A stretch of 64,000 nt of DNA from an uncultured Methylomonas sp. (GCA_936941155.1 CAKZJE010000033.1:1-64000), one strand, 5' to 3'. Positions 26,645 through 36,199 are shown, numbered from the stretch's first letter. The notes: a model not told the origin generated them from the sequence alone. Translations and numbers: made by a program.

Positions 26645-26749
26645 AGAGCATTGAAACAATTGACAGGGTATATGCGTTTAAATTCATCTTTTAACGCTCT
26701 TACAGAGATTGAGTTAAAGTATAATCTTCTCATTTGCTTAAAGTTACGC

Positions 26750-29700
26750 ATGTCTACGCCTGATTCTCTCAAACAACTCTCCTCTCAACTTATCCGCTGC
26801 CTCAATCAAGACAGACATATTTTTAAACGCCAACTTGACCACCTGCGCCGCGATTATCAAAGCGGCAAAAATCCCGCCGATAAATTGGCGAGTTTAACTT
26901 CCCGCATTCAAACTTCCATCAGTAAATGCGAAGCCCGCCGCGCCAGCATTCCGGCTTTAGAATTTCCTGATTTACCCGTCACCGACAAAAAAGACGACAT
27001 CGCCGAACTTATCAAAAAAAATCAAGTTGTTATCGTTTGTGGTGAAACTGGCTCAGGTAAAACCACGCAATTACCGAAAATCTGTTTATCCATCGGGCGC
27101 GGCGTGTCGGGTTTTATCGGACATACGCAACCACGCAGAATCGCCGCTCGCACGGTTGCTGATAGAATTGCGGAAGAATTAGGGCAAAAAATCGGCGCGT
27201 CCGTTGGTTATAAAGTGCGTTTTCACGACAAAACCCACGAACAATCGCTGATTAAATTGATGACGGACGGAATTTTATTAGCCGAATCGCAAAACGACCC
27301 GTACCTGAACCAATACGACACCATCATCATTGACGAAGCCCACGAGCGCAGCCTGAACATTGATTTTTTAATGGGCTATTTAAAATGGTTGCTGCCAAAA
27401 CGCCCCGATTTAAAAGTCATCATCACCTCCGCCACCATAGACCCGCAGCGGTTTTCCAATCATTTCAACAACGCCCCGATTATCAACGTTTCAGGGCGCA
27501 CATATCCGGTGGAAATTCGCTATCGCCCGATTGAACAAAGCGAAGAGGACGACGAAACTACCGATGATTTGCAAAACGCGATTTTAGATGCGGTGGACGA
27601 GTTGTATCGGGATTTGCGCGGTGACATTCTGATTTTTTTAGCGGGCGAGCATGAAATCCGCGAAACCACTGAATCGCTGCGCAAACATCATCCCGCCAGT
27701 TGCGAAATTTTGCCGCTGTATTCCAAACTCAGCGTCAGCGAGCAAGAGCGCGTTTTCAAACCGTCCGGTAAAGTGCGGATTGTGTTGGCAACCAACGTGG
27801 CGGAAACTTCGCTGACCGTGCCGGGGATTCGCGGCGTAATTGACACCGGACACGCACGGATAAGTCGCTACAGCCATCGCAGCAAAATTCAGCGGCTGCC
27901 GATTGAAAAAATCTCTCAAGCCAGCGCGAATCAACGTTCCGGTCGCTGCGGACGGGTGGCGGAAGGGATTTGCATTCGTTTGTATTCGCCGGAAGATTTT
28001 GCCGCGCGTCCGGCTTTCACCGACCCTGAAATTTTGCGCACCAATTTATCGTCGGTGATTTTGCAAATGACGGCGTTAAAACTCGGTGATATTGAAGATT
28101 TCCCGTTTGTCGAACCGCCGGAAGACAAAATGATTCGGGACGGCAAGCTGGCTTTGCACGAAGTCAACGCGCTGGATAAGGAAGGCAAGCTTACCGAGGT
28201 TGGGCAAAAACTGGCGAAAATTCCCACCGATCCAAAACTGGCGCGAATGTTATTGGCGGCAGCAGAATGGAATTGTTTAACCGAAGTGGCGATTATTGTG
28301 GCGGGTTTGAGTGTGCAAGATCCGCGCGAAAAACCAGCGGATAAAATGCTACAAGCTGAGCAAAAACACGCCGCGTTTCGGGCGGATGATTCAGATTTCT
28401 TAACCTTTTTGAATATCTGGACGGCGGTTGAGGAGCAAAAAAAGCATCTTTCCAACAATAAATTGCGTAAATATTGCACGGATAATTTTTTATCGTATTT
28501 ACGAATGCGCGAGTGGCACGACATTCACACGCAAATTATGCAGGTGATTAAAGGTGAATTAAAACTTGCGACTAATTCCACGCCAGCCGGATATGATGCG
28601 ATTCACCGCTCATTATTGCCCGGTCTGTTGTCGAATATCGGTTTTCGCCATGAACAAAACGAATATCTTGGTACGCGCGGCTTGAAATTTTTCATTTTTC
28701 CAGGCTCTGGACAATACAAAGCCAAGCCCAAGTGGATGATGGCGGCGGAACAAGTGGAAACCAGCAAGGTTTACGCGCGAAATGTGGCGAAAATCGAGCC
28801 GGAATGGGTGGAATATTGCGCCGCGCATTTGATTAAGCAAAATTATTCTGACCCGCATTGGGAGAAAAAATCCGCTCGCAGCATGATTTCCGAGCGCACT
28901 TTATTATATGGGCTGACCTTGCAAGCGGGGCGCAAAATTCCGCATGACAAAGTTGACCCGAAAGCGGCGCGGGAGATTTTTATCCGCAGTGCGCTGGTCG
29001 AGCAGGATTATCACACCAACGCGCCGTTTTTCCGTGAAAATCAAAAGCTGCTGGAGGAAGTCGGTTATTTGCAACACAAAGAACGGCGCGTGGATTTGCT
29101 GGCGGATGAGGAATTTTTGTATCAGTTTTATCATGCCAAATTGCCGGAAACAGTTACGAATGGCGTGTTGCTCGACCAATGGCGCAAAAAAGCCGAGCGC
29201 GACAATCCGAAGATTTTATTTTTAACCAAAGAGGATTTAACCCGCGAATCGGTGTCTAACTTAAATGAATGGAATTTTCCCGACAGCAAAAAAATCGGGC
29301 GACTCACTATTCAATTGCAATATCGCTTTGAACCCGGACATGATGAAGACGGCGTAACCGCGATTATTCCGGTGCATCAACTCAATCAACTTTCTGAACA
29401 ACCGTTTGAATGGCTCGTGCCGGGATTGTTAGAAGAAAAAATTATCGCGCTAATTAAATCCTTGCCGAAACATAGCCGCAAACATTTTGTTCCCGTACCG
29501 CAAACGGCAAAAGCTTGTTTGGAAATTGAGCCGGATTTTAAAGGCTCGCTGTACGATTGGTTAGGCGGAAGATTGCGCAAACTCACGGGCGAATCTATCC
29601 CGCTCACTGAATGGAGTCCGGCATCGCTCTCGCCACATTTGAAAATGAATTATCGGGTGGTGGATGAAAGTGGCAAAGCGTTGGAATACGGGCGCGATTT

Positions 29701-30634
29701 GAAAAAATTGCAGGAAAAACATCAAACCACAGCGGGTGATAGTTTCGACCAAATCGCCGCAGAAGAACTCAATTACACCGCCTGCGTGGCATGGGCGTTT
29801 CCTGATTTGCCAGAAAATTATCAGTTTATTCAAAATAATCAGTCGTTTATTGGCTTTCCTGCGATGGTAGATGAAGGCGATGGCGTTGGGGTGAAAATTT
29901 TTGATACCGAAATCAAAGCGCGGTTGAATCACGAAGCCGGATTAACGCGACTTTTTGCCTTGCAATGCAGTAAAGAATGTAAATATTTAATCAAAAATAT
30001 GCCGCGTTTTCCTGCCGCTGAATTGCTTTATAGTCGTTTGCCAACGCATCCCTTATTAAAAGAACGCGCGAGTGTTTCGTTTAAAGAGGATTTAGTGCAG
30101 CAAGTAGTTTTTGCCAACTTTGTGGAGGGTAAAACCATTCGTACTCAAGCCGTTTTTGAAAAAAATTTAGCTGGATCAAAACCAAAATTGTTAAGTTTGG
30201 GCAATGAAACAGCGGCTTTATTGGATGACATTCTGGAGCGTTACGGCAAAATTAAAGCGGTTTTGGAGAAAGCGCAAGCTAAACCTGAATTATTGGCAGA
30301 TATTTCTGAACAATTAAGTATGTTGATTTATCACGGTTTTGTCAGATATACGCTGCTTGCCGCGTTAAAACATCTGCCGCGTTATTTGAATGCTATCGCG
30401 TATCGCTTGGAAAAAGGTGCGGTGGAAACGCCGAAAATGCAGGAATTTGCGCGTTATGGTTTGCGTTATTGGAAAGATGTGGAAAAGCGTGCGAAAAATC
30501 AAACCGTGTTGCCAGAGCGCGAGGCGTTTCGTTGGCATTTGGAGGAGTTTAGAGTTTCGCTGTTTGCGCAGCAGTTGAAAACGCCTTATCCGGTGTCGGC
30601 AAAGCGGTTGGATAAGGCGTGGGATGAGAAATAG
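26750..30634 (+). CDS. hrpA: ATP-dependent RNA helicase HrpA
   Basis: This 1294-residue DEAH-box helicase in E. coli processes mRNA and rescues stalled ribosomes. Walker A is GETGSGKTT (98-106), DEAH is at 195-198, SAT is in ITSATIDPQ, and motif VI is NQRSGRCGRV. The helicase-associated and OB-fold domains follow, then the long HrpA-specific C-terminal region (DUF3418) that includes NYRVVDESGKALEYGRDL. The start at 26750 matches the usual HrpA length of about 1300. The open frame before it crosses a palindromic repeat. The last third of the gene is duplicated at 34067-35347, and the final 47 bp are present again at 36200-36246. Confidence 0.93.
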   Translation: MSTPDSLKQLSSQLIRCLNQDRHIFKRQLDHLRRDYQSGKNPADKLASLTSRIQTSISKCEARRASIPALEFPDLPVTDKKDDIAELIKKNQVVIVCGETGSGKTTQLPKICLSIGRGVSGFIGHTQPRRIAARTVADRIAEELGQKIGASVGYKVRFHDKTHEQSLIKLMTDGILLAESQNDPYLNQYDTIIIDEAHERSLNIDFLMGYLKWLLPKRPDLKVIITSATIDPQRFSNHFNNAPIINVSGRTYPVEIRYRPIEQSEEDDETTDDLQNAILDAVDELYRDLRGDILIFLAGEHEIRETTESLRKHHPASCEILPLYSKLSVSEQERVFKPSGKVRIVLATNVAETSLTVPGIRGVIDTGHARISRYSHRSKIQRLPIEKISQASANQRSGRCGRVAEGICIRLYSPEDFAARPAFTDPEILRTNLSSVILQMTALKLGDIEDFPFVEPPEDKMIRDGKLALHEVNALDKEGKLTEVGQKLAKIPTDPKLARMLLAAAEWNCLTEVAIIVAGLSVQDPREKPADKMLQAEQKHAAFRADDSDFLTFLNIWTAVEEQKKHLSNNKLRKYCTDNFLSYLRMREWHDIHTQIMQVIKGELKLATNSTPAGYDAIHRSLLPGLLSNIGFRHEQNEYLGTRGLKFFIFPGSGQYKAKPKWMMAAEQVETSKVYARNVAKIEPEWVEYCAAHLIKQNYSDPHWEKKSARSMISERTLLYGLTLQAGRKIPHDKVDPKAAREIFIRSALVEQDYHTNAPFFRENQKLLEEVGYLQHKERRVDLLADEEFLYQFYHAKLPETVTNGVLLDQWRKKAERDNPKILFLTKEDLTRESVSNLNEWNFPDSKKIGRLTIQLQYRFEPGHDEDGVTAIIPVHQLNQLSEQPFEWLVPGLLEEKIIALIKSLPKHSRKHFVPVPQTAKACLEIEPDFKGSLYDWLGGRLRKLTGESIPLTEWSPASLSPHLKMNYRVVDESGKALEYGRDLKKLQEKHQTTAGDSFDQIAAEELNYTACVAWAFPDLPENYQFIQNNQSFIGFPAMVDEGDGVGVKIFDTEIKARLNHEAGLTRLFALQCSKECKYLIKNMPRFPAAELLYSRLPTHPLLKERASVSFKEDLVQQVVFANFVEGKTIRTQAVFEKNLAGSKPKLLSLGNETAALLDDILERYGKIKAVLEKAQAKPELLADISEQLSMLIYHGFVRYTLLAALKHLPRYLNAIAYRLEKGAVETPKMQEFARYGLRYWKDVEKRAKNQTVLPEREAFRWHLEEFRVSLFAQQLKTPYPVSAKRLDKAWDEK

Positions 30635-30663
30635 TCTTTGTAATCTATGACCTAGTTGATTTA

Positions 30664-30687
30664 GTTCCCACGCGGGCGTGTGGGAAC
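30664..30687. repeat. GTTCCCACGC...GTGGGAAC REP-like palindrome
   Basis: GTTCCCACGCGGGCGTGTGGGAAC is a single unit of the same REP family that ends the RAYT element at 33285-34060. It lies 30 bp after hrpA. Confidence 0.75.
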
Positions 30688-30770
30688 GAGAGAAGCCTTC
30701 CTCAAGATTGCCTTATCAGTTGTTTCGTTTTATCCTGTTTGCATAACAACACTTCCCTTACCTATTTTAT

Positions 30771-32675
30771 ATGGCTCGCTCCCTTAATCCCTACATCGCT
30801 GGCAATCCGGTCGGCAACAGCAATGCCTTTATCGGTCGAGCTGATATTGTCCGCGAAGTGCTGCATATTTTCGCCCGTCGCGAAGAAAACGCCCTGGTGT
30901 TATACGGTCAGCGGCGGATTGGCAAAACCTCTGTTTTACAGTTTTTAAAGAAAACCTTAGCGCAGGAAACCGCGACCGGACATTATTTTCCGGTGTATTT
31001 TGATTTGCAGGACAAGGCGACTTTCGCGTTGGGTGATGTGCTGAAAGATTTAGCCAGCACCATTGCCAATGAGTTAGGTTTTCCCGCGCCGCAATTAGGT
31101 GATAATCCTGAGCATGTTTTTCAATATGAATGGTTGCCGCAACAGCTTGAAAAATTGGCAAAAGGCGCGGCGTTGGTGTTGCTGTTTGATGAGTTTGATG
31201 TGTTGGCGGCGGAATCGGCAAAAGGTGCGGGAGCAGATTTTTTCCCGTATTTGCGCAAATTGATTGCCAGTGACAGGCAACGGCTGAATTTTGTGTTTGT
31301 GATTGGGCGTAACGTCAATGATTTGAACACGATTGCGCTGTCACTTTTCAAGGGCATTACCGCGCGGCGGGTGTCGTTGTTGGGCAAAGAAGATACGTTT
31401 GCTTTGATTCGTTTGGCTGAAAAAACCAGTCCGTTGCGTTGGAGTGCCGAGGCGTTGGAGCGAATTTGGCAATTGACGAATGGTCATGCGTTTTTTACCC
31501 AGCAACTGTGTTCGTTTGCTTGGGAAGAGGCTTATGACGATGGCGATTTTGAAACTGAGGAAATTAGCGCAAGCGTTGTTGAGCGTGTGGTTGATGATGC
31601 GTTAGGCGCGGCGCGGAATGCGTTTGAGTGGTTGTGGGATGGGTTGCCGCCTGCGGAGCGCGTGGTTTCTGCGGCGTTGGCGCAAGCGGGTGGCAAAGCG
31701 GTGACTGAGACAGAATTGGAAAAGTTGCTGCATGAAAGTGGGGTGCGGATTGTGATTCGGGAGTTGCAGGACGCGCCTAAGTTGTTGCAAGAGTGGGATT
31801 TGTTAGAGCCAGTGGATGGTGGTTTTCGGTTTCGGGTGGAATTGTTGCGGCGGTGGGTTGAAGAGAATAAGCCGTTGCGCAGGGTGCAGGATGAGTTGGA
31901 TAGGATTGAGCCTGTGGCGGAGAGTTTGTTTCAGGCGGCGCAGGGGTTGTATAAAAATACCCAATTGGATGCGGCGGAAAATTTGTTGCGGCAAGCGATT
32001 GGAATTAATCCTAATCATGTGAAAGCGAATAAATTATTAGCAGATATATTTTTGGCTAATCGAAATTATGATGAAGCTAGAAGCTTATTAATTAGATTAT
32101 ATGAATATCAACCAATGGAGGCTCGTTCCCGGCTAATTCAAGCATGGCTTGGGTTAGCATCGTCAGCAGGTGATAACGACGAAAAATTGAGTTGTTACGA
32201 AGAAATTTTTAAGATTGATTTTAATCAAAGTGAGGCAAAAAAAGCTTATATAACTATTTGGGAAACAAGAGGTGATGGCGCGTTAGAAAAAGGACTGATT
32301 TCGTATGCTCTGGAAGCATATAAAAAAGCAGGAAAAAATGAAAAAGTTGTCCATGTGGAAAACGAAATTCGAGAAACCGAAGTAAAAAAACAACTTGAGA
32401 TTTTGGAATCGTTGAAACAAGAAAAAAAATATACTGAGGCGTTTGAATTAATTAAAAATATTGAAACTGATTTTCCTGAGCTTCTGGATTGGAATAACGA
32501 AAAGCAGAAAATTGAGCTATTGATTACGATAACAACCCATTATGAGCAAGGAATTGATGCGCTAAAATTAAATAAAAAGAAACAAGCGCAAGAACTATTG
32601 GCGAAGGTAATTTGTATTAATCCTGAATTTGAAGAAGCCGCCAGTTATTTATGTCTCGCGTTACAAATGATATAA
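30771..32675 (+). CDS. STAND/ORC-like ATPase with C-terminal TPR repeats
   Basis: This 634-residue protein has a P-loop NTPase domain: Walker A GQRRIGKTS (46-54), Walker B VLLFDEFDVL with D140-E141, then a winged-helix region (about 270-375). That layout fits archaeal-type or nSTAND ATPases. From about residue 385 there are tetratricopeptide-like repeats (AAENLLRQAIGINPNHVKANKLLAD; AQELLAKVICINPEFEEAASYL). The first two thirds use GC-rich codons. From about 32025 codon use turns AT-rich, suggesting a mosaic gene. The 3' end overlaps a membrane PDZ gene by 25 bp, implying a coupled pair. STAND proteins are often signal-sensing or defence switches; the role here is inferred only. Confidence 0.75.
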   Translation: MARSLNPYIAGNPVGNSNAFIGRADIVREVLHIFARREENALVLYGQRRIGKTSVLQFLKKTLAQETATGHYFPVYFDLQDKATFALGDVLKDLASTIANELGFPAPQLGDNPEHVFQYEWLPQQLEKLAKGAALVLLFDEFDVLAAESAKGAGADFFPYLRKLIASDRQRLNFVFVIGRNVNDLNTIALSLFKGITARRVSLLGKEDTFALIRLAEKTSPLRWSAEALERIWQLTNGHAFFTQQLCSFAWEEAYDDGDFETEEISASVVERVVDDALGAARNAFEWLWDGLPPAERVVSAALAQAGGKAVTETELEKLLHESGVRIVIRELQDAPKLLQEWDLLEPVDGGFRFRVELLRRWVEENKPLRRVQDELDRIEPVAESLFQAAQGLYKNTQLDAAENLLRQAIGINPNHVKANKLLADIFLANRNYDEARSLLIRLYEYQPMEARSRLIQAWLGLASSAGDNDEKLSCYEEIFKIDFNQSEAKKAYITIWETRGDGALEKGLISYALEAYKKAGKNEKVVHVENEIRETEVKKQLEILESLKQEKKYTEAFELIKNIETDFPELLDWNNEKQKIELLITITTHYEQGIDALKLNKKKQAQELLAKVICINPEFEEAASYLCLALQMI

Positions 32676-33271
32676 ACGAGGCAAGACGTGCTATTTTCAG
32701 GGCTAATGAATCCCTTAAAATTCAAACAGCAGACAAAAAAGCTCTCTTAGAAAAAACTAAAAAGAAGAAAAGCAGCATTGTTTGGATTTCACTTGTAGTA
32801 ATCAGTGTGATGGTAGTTATCTTTCTCGTGTTTCGAGATTCAAAAAATCCACTTGGGAATTCTCCATCCATTGCCAAACCTGATGTTGAGAACAAATCGA
32901 ATGACAAGGTTGCTATTCCAGATAAAGCATGGTTAGGCGTAGAGTATCAAGAAATGACATCTGAACTTGCGAAGTCTTCTGGAATAAAAACAGCCCAGGG
33001 TGTTAAGGTGGTTGGAGTTATCCTTGATAGTCCAGCCGCTCAAGCTGGAATTCAAATTAATGACATTATTATTGAATTTAATGGGCAACAAATTAATAAT
33101 GACGGGGAAAATTTTCTGGACATGATTCAAGCATCTCCTATTAATGGGAAAGCTACTCTAAAAATTATTCGTCAAGGCAAAAGCAAAACCGTTGATTTTA
33201 AAGTAGGGCTTCGCCCAAATCAGTATAAAATTGAGATTAAACCAAACGTTGAACTAACTACCACTAAGTAG
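32651..33271 (+). CDS. Single-pass membrane protein with PDZ domain
   Basis: This 206-residue protein has a charged N-terminal cytoplasmic segment (1-42) ending in KKTKKKK. One membrane helix follows (SIVWISLVVISVMVVIFLVF, about 43-62). After a low-complexity linker comes a PDZ domain (about 95-190: AWLGVEYQEM, VVGVILDSPAAQAGIQINDIIIEFNGQQI, KATLKIIRQGK). The PDZ domain resembles those of HtrA/DegP, but no protease domain is present. It would sit outside the inner membrane and bind protein termini. Overlap with the ATPase gene and shared AT-rich codon use suggest the two act together. Confidence 0.78.
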   Translation: MSRVTNDINEARRAIFRANESLKIQTADKKALLEKTKKKKSSIVWISLVVISVMVVIFLVFRDSKNPLGNSPSIAKPDVENKSNDKVAIPDKAWLGVEYQEMTSELAKSSGIKTAQGVKVVGVILDSPAAQAGIQINDIIIEFNGQQINNDGENFLDMIQASPINGKATLKIIRQGKSKTVDFKVGLRPNQYKIEIKPNVELTTTK

Positions 33272-33284
33272 TCAATTTCACCTC

Positions 33285-34060
33285 GTTCCCACGCGCTGCG
33301 TGGGAATGCAGTTCAGGCGTGCTACGCCGTCTCCCTCGCACCGCAGCGCGGTACTACGGCATTCCCACGCGGCGCGTGGGAACAAGAAAATATTATCATC
33401 AGGAATCAACCATTATGGGACGCAGCCGCTATTCCATCCGTGAAACAGAAGCACCGCACTTTTTAACCTGCACCGTTATCAACTGGATGCCACTGTTTAC
33501 GCGCCCGCAAACCGTTAATATCATTCTCAGTGCGTTACAATATCGCCAAGAAAATCAAGGTTGGAAAATCTACGGCTACGTCATTCTGGAAAATCATCTG
33601 CACCTCATCGTACAAGCAGAAAATTTACGCGCCGAATTGCCGCTGTTTAAATCCTACACCGCAAGACAACTGATTGATTACCTAAAAGAATGCCGCGCCG
33701 AACGACTGCTGAAACAAATGGCGTTTTTTCGTAAAGCGCACAAAACCGACAGAGAATATCAATGCTGGGAAGAAGGCTCGCATCCGCAGCTTATCCAAAA
33801 TGCAGAAATATTACGGCAAAAACTAGATTACATTCACTTTAACCCCGTGAAAAGAGGCTATGTGGATGAGCCGTGTCACTGGCGATATTCCAGTGCCAGA
33901 AATTATGCAGGCTTGCAAGGCTTGATACCGATTTATAGGGATTGGTAGACGCTTTCACCTTGTTCCCACGCGCTGCGTGGGAACACAGTAACACCGCGCT
34001 GCGGTGCGAGAAACAGGGCGTAGCACGCCGACACTGCGTTCCCACGCGGCGCGTGGGAAC
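33285..34060 (+). mobile_element. RAYT element with ~99-bp inverted BIME ends
   Basis: Each end is a pair of GTTCCCACGCGC-type palindromes around a 50-bp spacer: left 33285-33383, right 33962-34060. The right end is the reverse complement of the left over nearly all of its length, including spacer blocks GGCGTGCTACGCC and CTCGCACCGCAGCGCGGT. The only gene inside is the tyrosine transposase at 33415-33948. The whole unit is 776 bp. The right border abuts the truncated hrpA copy within 6 bp. Confidence 0.82.
33415..33948 (+). CDS. REP-associated tyrosine transposase (RAYT, Y1 HUH family)
   Basis: This 177-residue HUH endonuclease, of the IS200/IS605-related TnpA_REP family, nicks and mobilises REP palindromes. 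The metal-binding HLH is at 61-63 (ENHLHLIV), and the catalytic Tyr is Y139 in DYIHFNPVKRGYVD, both intact. The start at 33415 is preceded by AGGAA. An open frame upstream runs through the palindromes and is not credible. The gene lies between inverted BIME ends, its probable substrates. Confidence 0.9.
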   Translation: MGRSRYSIRETEAPHFLTCTVINWMPLFTRPQTVNIILSALQYRQENQGWKIYGYVILENHLHLIVQAENLRAELPLFKSYTARQLIDYLKECRAERLLKQMAFFRKAHKTDREYQCWEEGSHPQLIQNAEILRQKLDYIHFNPVKRGYVDEPCHWRYSSARNYAGLQGLIPIYRDW

Positions 34061-34066
34061 GAGAAA

Positions 34067-35347
34067 GCGATTATTCCGGTGCATCAACTCAATCAACTCA
34101 GCGAGCAGCCGTTTGAATGGTTAGTGCCTGGGCTGTTAGAAGAAAAAATTATCGCTCTTGTTAAATCGCTACCAAAACACAGCCGCAAACATTTTGTTCC
34201 CGTGCCGCAAACCGCAAAAGCCTGTTTGGAAATTGAACCGGACTTTAAAGGCTCTTTATATGAATGGTTGACTAATCGGTTGCGCAAACTGACAGGCGAA
34301 TCTATCCCGCTCACTGAATGGAGTCCAGCTTCTTTATCGCCGCATTTGAAAATGAATTATCGGGTGGTGGATGAAAGCGGCAAAGCCTTGGAATACGGAC
34401 GCGATTTGAAAAAATTGCAGGAAAAACATCAAACTACCGCAGGCGATAGTTTCGACCAAATTGCCGCAGAAGAACTTAATTACACCGCTTGCGTGGCGTG
34501 GGCGTTTCCTGATTTGCCAGAGAATTATCAGTTTATTCAAAATAATCAGTCATTTATCGGTTTTCCAGCGATGGTGGATGAAGGCGATAGCGTTGGCGTG
34601 AAAATTTTTGATACGGAAATCAAAGCGCGACTCAATCACGAAGCTGGTTTAACACGCCTTTTTGCCTTGCAATGCAGCAAAGAATGTAAATATTTAATTA
34701 AAAATATGCCGCGTTTTCCTGCTGCTGAATTGCTCTACAGTCGTTTGCCAACGCATCCCTTATTAAAAGACCGCGCGAGTGTTTCGTTTAAAGAAGATTT
34801 AGTGCAGCAAGTGGTTTTTGCCAACTTTGTGGAAGGCAAAACCATTCGCACACAAGCCATTTTTGAACAAACGTTGAGCGAATCAAAACCAAAACTGTTA
34901 AGTTTAGGTAATGAAACAGCGGCGTTGTTGAATGAAATCATGGAGCGTTACGGCAAAATCAAAACGACTTTGGAGAAAGCGCAAGCTAAACCTGAATTAC
35001 TGGCAGATATTTCTGAACAATTGAACGTTTTGATTTATAACGGTTTTGTCAGATATACGCCGCTTGCTGCGTTAAAACATCTGCCGCGTTATTTGAATGC
35101 TATTGCGTATCGCTTGGAAAAAGGCGCGGTGGAAACGCCGAAAATGCAGGAGTTTGCGCGTTATGGTTTGCGTTATTGGAAAGATGTGGAAAAAAGAACG
35201 AAAAATCAAACCGTGTTACCGGAGCGCGATGCGTTTCGTTGGCATTTGGAGGAGTTTCGAGTTTCATTATTTGCGCAACAATTGAAAACGCCTTATCCGG
35301 TTTCGGCAAAACGGCTGGATAAGGCGTGGGATGAAAAGAATAGCTGA
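34067..35347 (+). pseudogene. hrpA 3'-fragment (second copy of C-terminal third)
   Basis: From 34067 the sequence matches hrpA from 29360 to its end, about 1275 bp. The translated parts differ at only about 22 of 425 residues, while many codons differ silently. No frameshift or internal stop is present. It lacks the helicase domains and begins exactly where the RAYT element ends. A short open frame through the BIME could give it an ATG at 34004, but this is unlikely to be functional. The 3' end differs slightly from hrpA (three extra bases before the stop). Confidence 0.85.
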
Positions 35348-35352
35348 GTGTT

Positions 35353-35382
35353 ATTTTAAACAATGAGGATTTTAAATTATGA
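35353..35382 (+). repeat. Remnant of an rpn-type gene end
   Basis: ATTTTAAACAATGAGGATTT followed by TAAATTATGA closely matches the last codons of the nuclease gene at 36141-36169. Translated, it reads ILNNEDFKL-stop against NLNNEDFEND-stop. It is therefore probably the tail of a lost tandem nuclease gene. It also provides the region just before the next start. Confidence 0.55.
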
Positions 35383-36173
35383 AACAAGTCGCTTCTTTAC
35401 AATACGGTGTAATTTTTAAAAAAGCTTTTGGACAAGTGGATATATTCAAAGCTTTTGTGAAAGACATTATCGGCATTGACTTAGAAATTGATAAAGTCGA
35501 AACTGAAAAAACATTCACGCAAAAAATTGGTAATGTGAAAGTAGAATTTGATTGTTATGCTGAAGATAAAAAAAACCGCGTCATTGTTGAAATTCAACAC
35601 AATAACGACCCAGACCATTATGACCGTTTTTTACATTATCATTGTGTCGCATTATTGGAACAAGCCGAGAATTATAAAAACTATCGTCCCAATTTAACCG
35701 TTTATACGATTGTTGTTTTAACGTCAGGGGATAAACATAAAACGGATATTGCAACCATTGATTTTGACCCTCGTGATAAATACGGCAAAAAATTAAATGA
35801 AATTCATCATAAAGTGATTTATTTAGCCGCTAAATATGTCGATAAAAATACGCCTGAACTTTATCAAGAATGGTTGCGTGTCATTAATGAAAGTTTAACT
35901 GAAACGATTGATGAGTCACAATATTATCGCCCCGAAATACAAAAAACAATTTCGTCCATTGAAAAGAATTTAATTACGCCTGAAGAACGTTATTTTATGA
36001 TTGAGGAATACAAGCTTAAAGAAAGAATTGCGCAAGGTCAGCTTAATACTAAAAAAGAAATTGCTAAAAATTTGTTAGCAATGGAGTTGAGCTTAGAGGC
36101 TATCGAAAAGGCAACAGGTTTAACGCCTATTGAAATTGAGAATTTAAACAATGAGGATTTTGAAAATGATTAA
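35379..36173 (+). CDS. Rpn-family PD-(D/E)XK nuclease/transposase
   Basis: This 264-residue protein belongs to the recombination-promoting nuclease (Rpn/PDDEXK transposase-like) family. It begins ASLQYGVIFKKAFGQ, and the nuclease core is KVEFDCYAEDKKNRVIVEIQ with D58, E71 and Q73. These proteins cut DNA and promote RecA-independent recombination in E. coli; many are variable and mobile. It is flanked by an rpn-tail remnant upstream and an hrpA-tail remnant downstream. The C-terminal part is helical with low complexity. Confidence 0.82.
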   Translation: MKQVASLQYGVIFKKAFGQVDIFKAFVKDIIGIDLEIDKVETEKTFTQKIGNVKVEFDCYAEDKKNRVIVEIQHNNDPDHYDRFLHYHCVALLEQAENYKNYRPNLTVYTIVVLTSGDKHKTDIATIDFDPRDKYGKKLNEIHHKVIYLAAKYVDKNTPELYQEWLRVINESLTETIDESQYYRPEIQKTISSIEKNLITPEERYFMIEEYKLKERIAQGQLNTKKEIAKNLLAMELSLEAIEKATGLTPIEIENLNNEDFEND

Positions 36174-36199
36174 AGTCAAAAAAACGCGCAACACAAAAA

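Noticed and set aside
26591-26749. N-terminal extension of HrpA by 53 codons.
   Set aside because: It crosses the AAGACGAC palindrome, and the usual HrpA length matches the start at 26750.
30771-32675. Archaeal-type replication initiator (Orc/Cdc6) at a replication origin.
   Set aside because: The ATPase has TPR repeats and no origin-like iterons nearby; a STAND-type regulator is a better reading.
33942-34124. Short open frames through the GTTCCCACGC palindromes, including an ATG that would extend the hrpA fragment to 34004.
   Set aside because: The frames read through REP sequence on both strands, as expected from GC-rich palindromes, and have no ribosome site.
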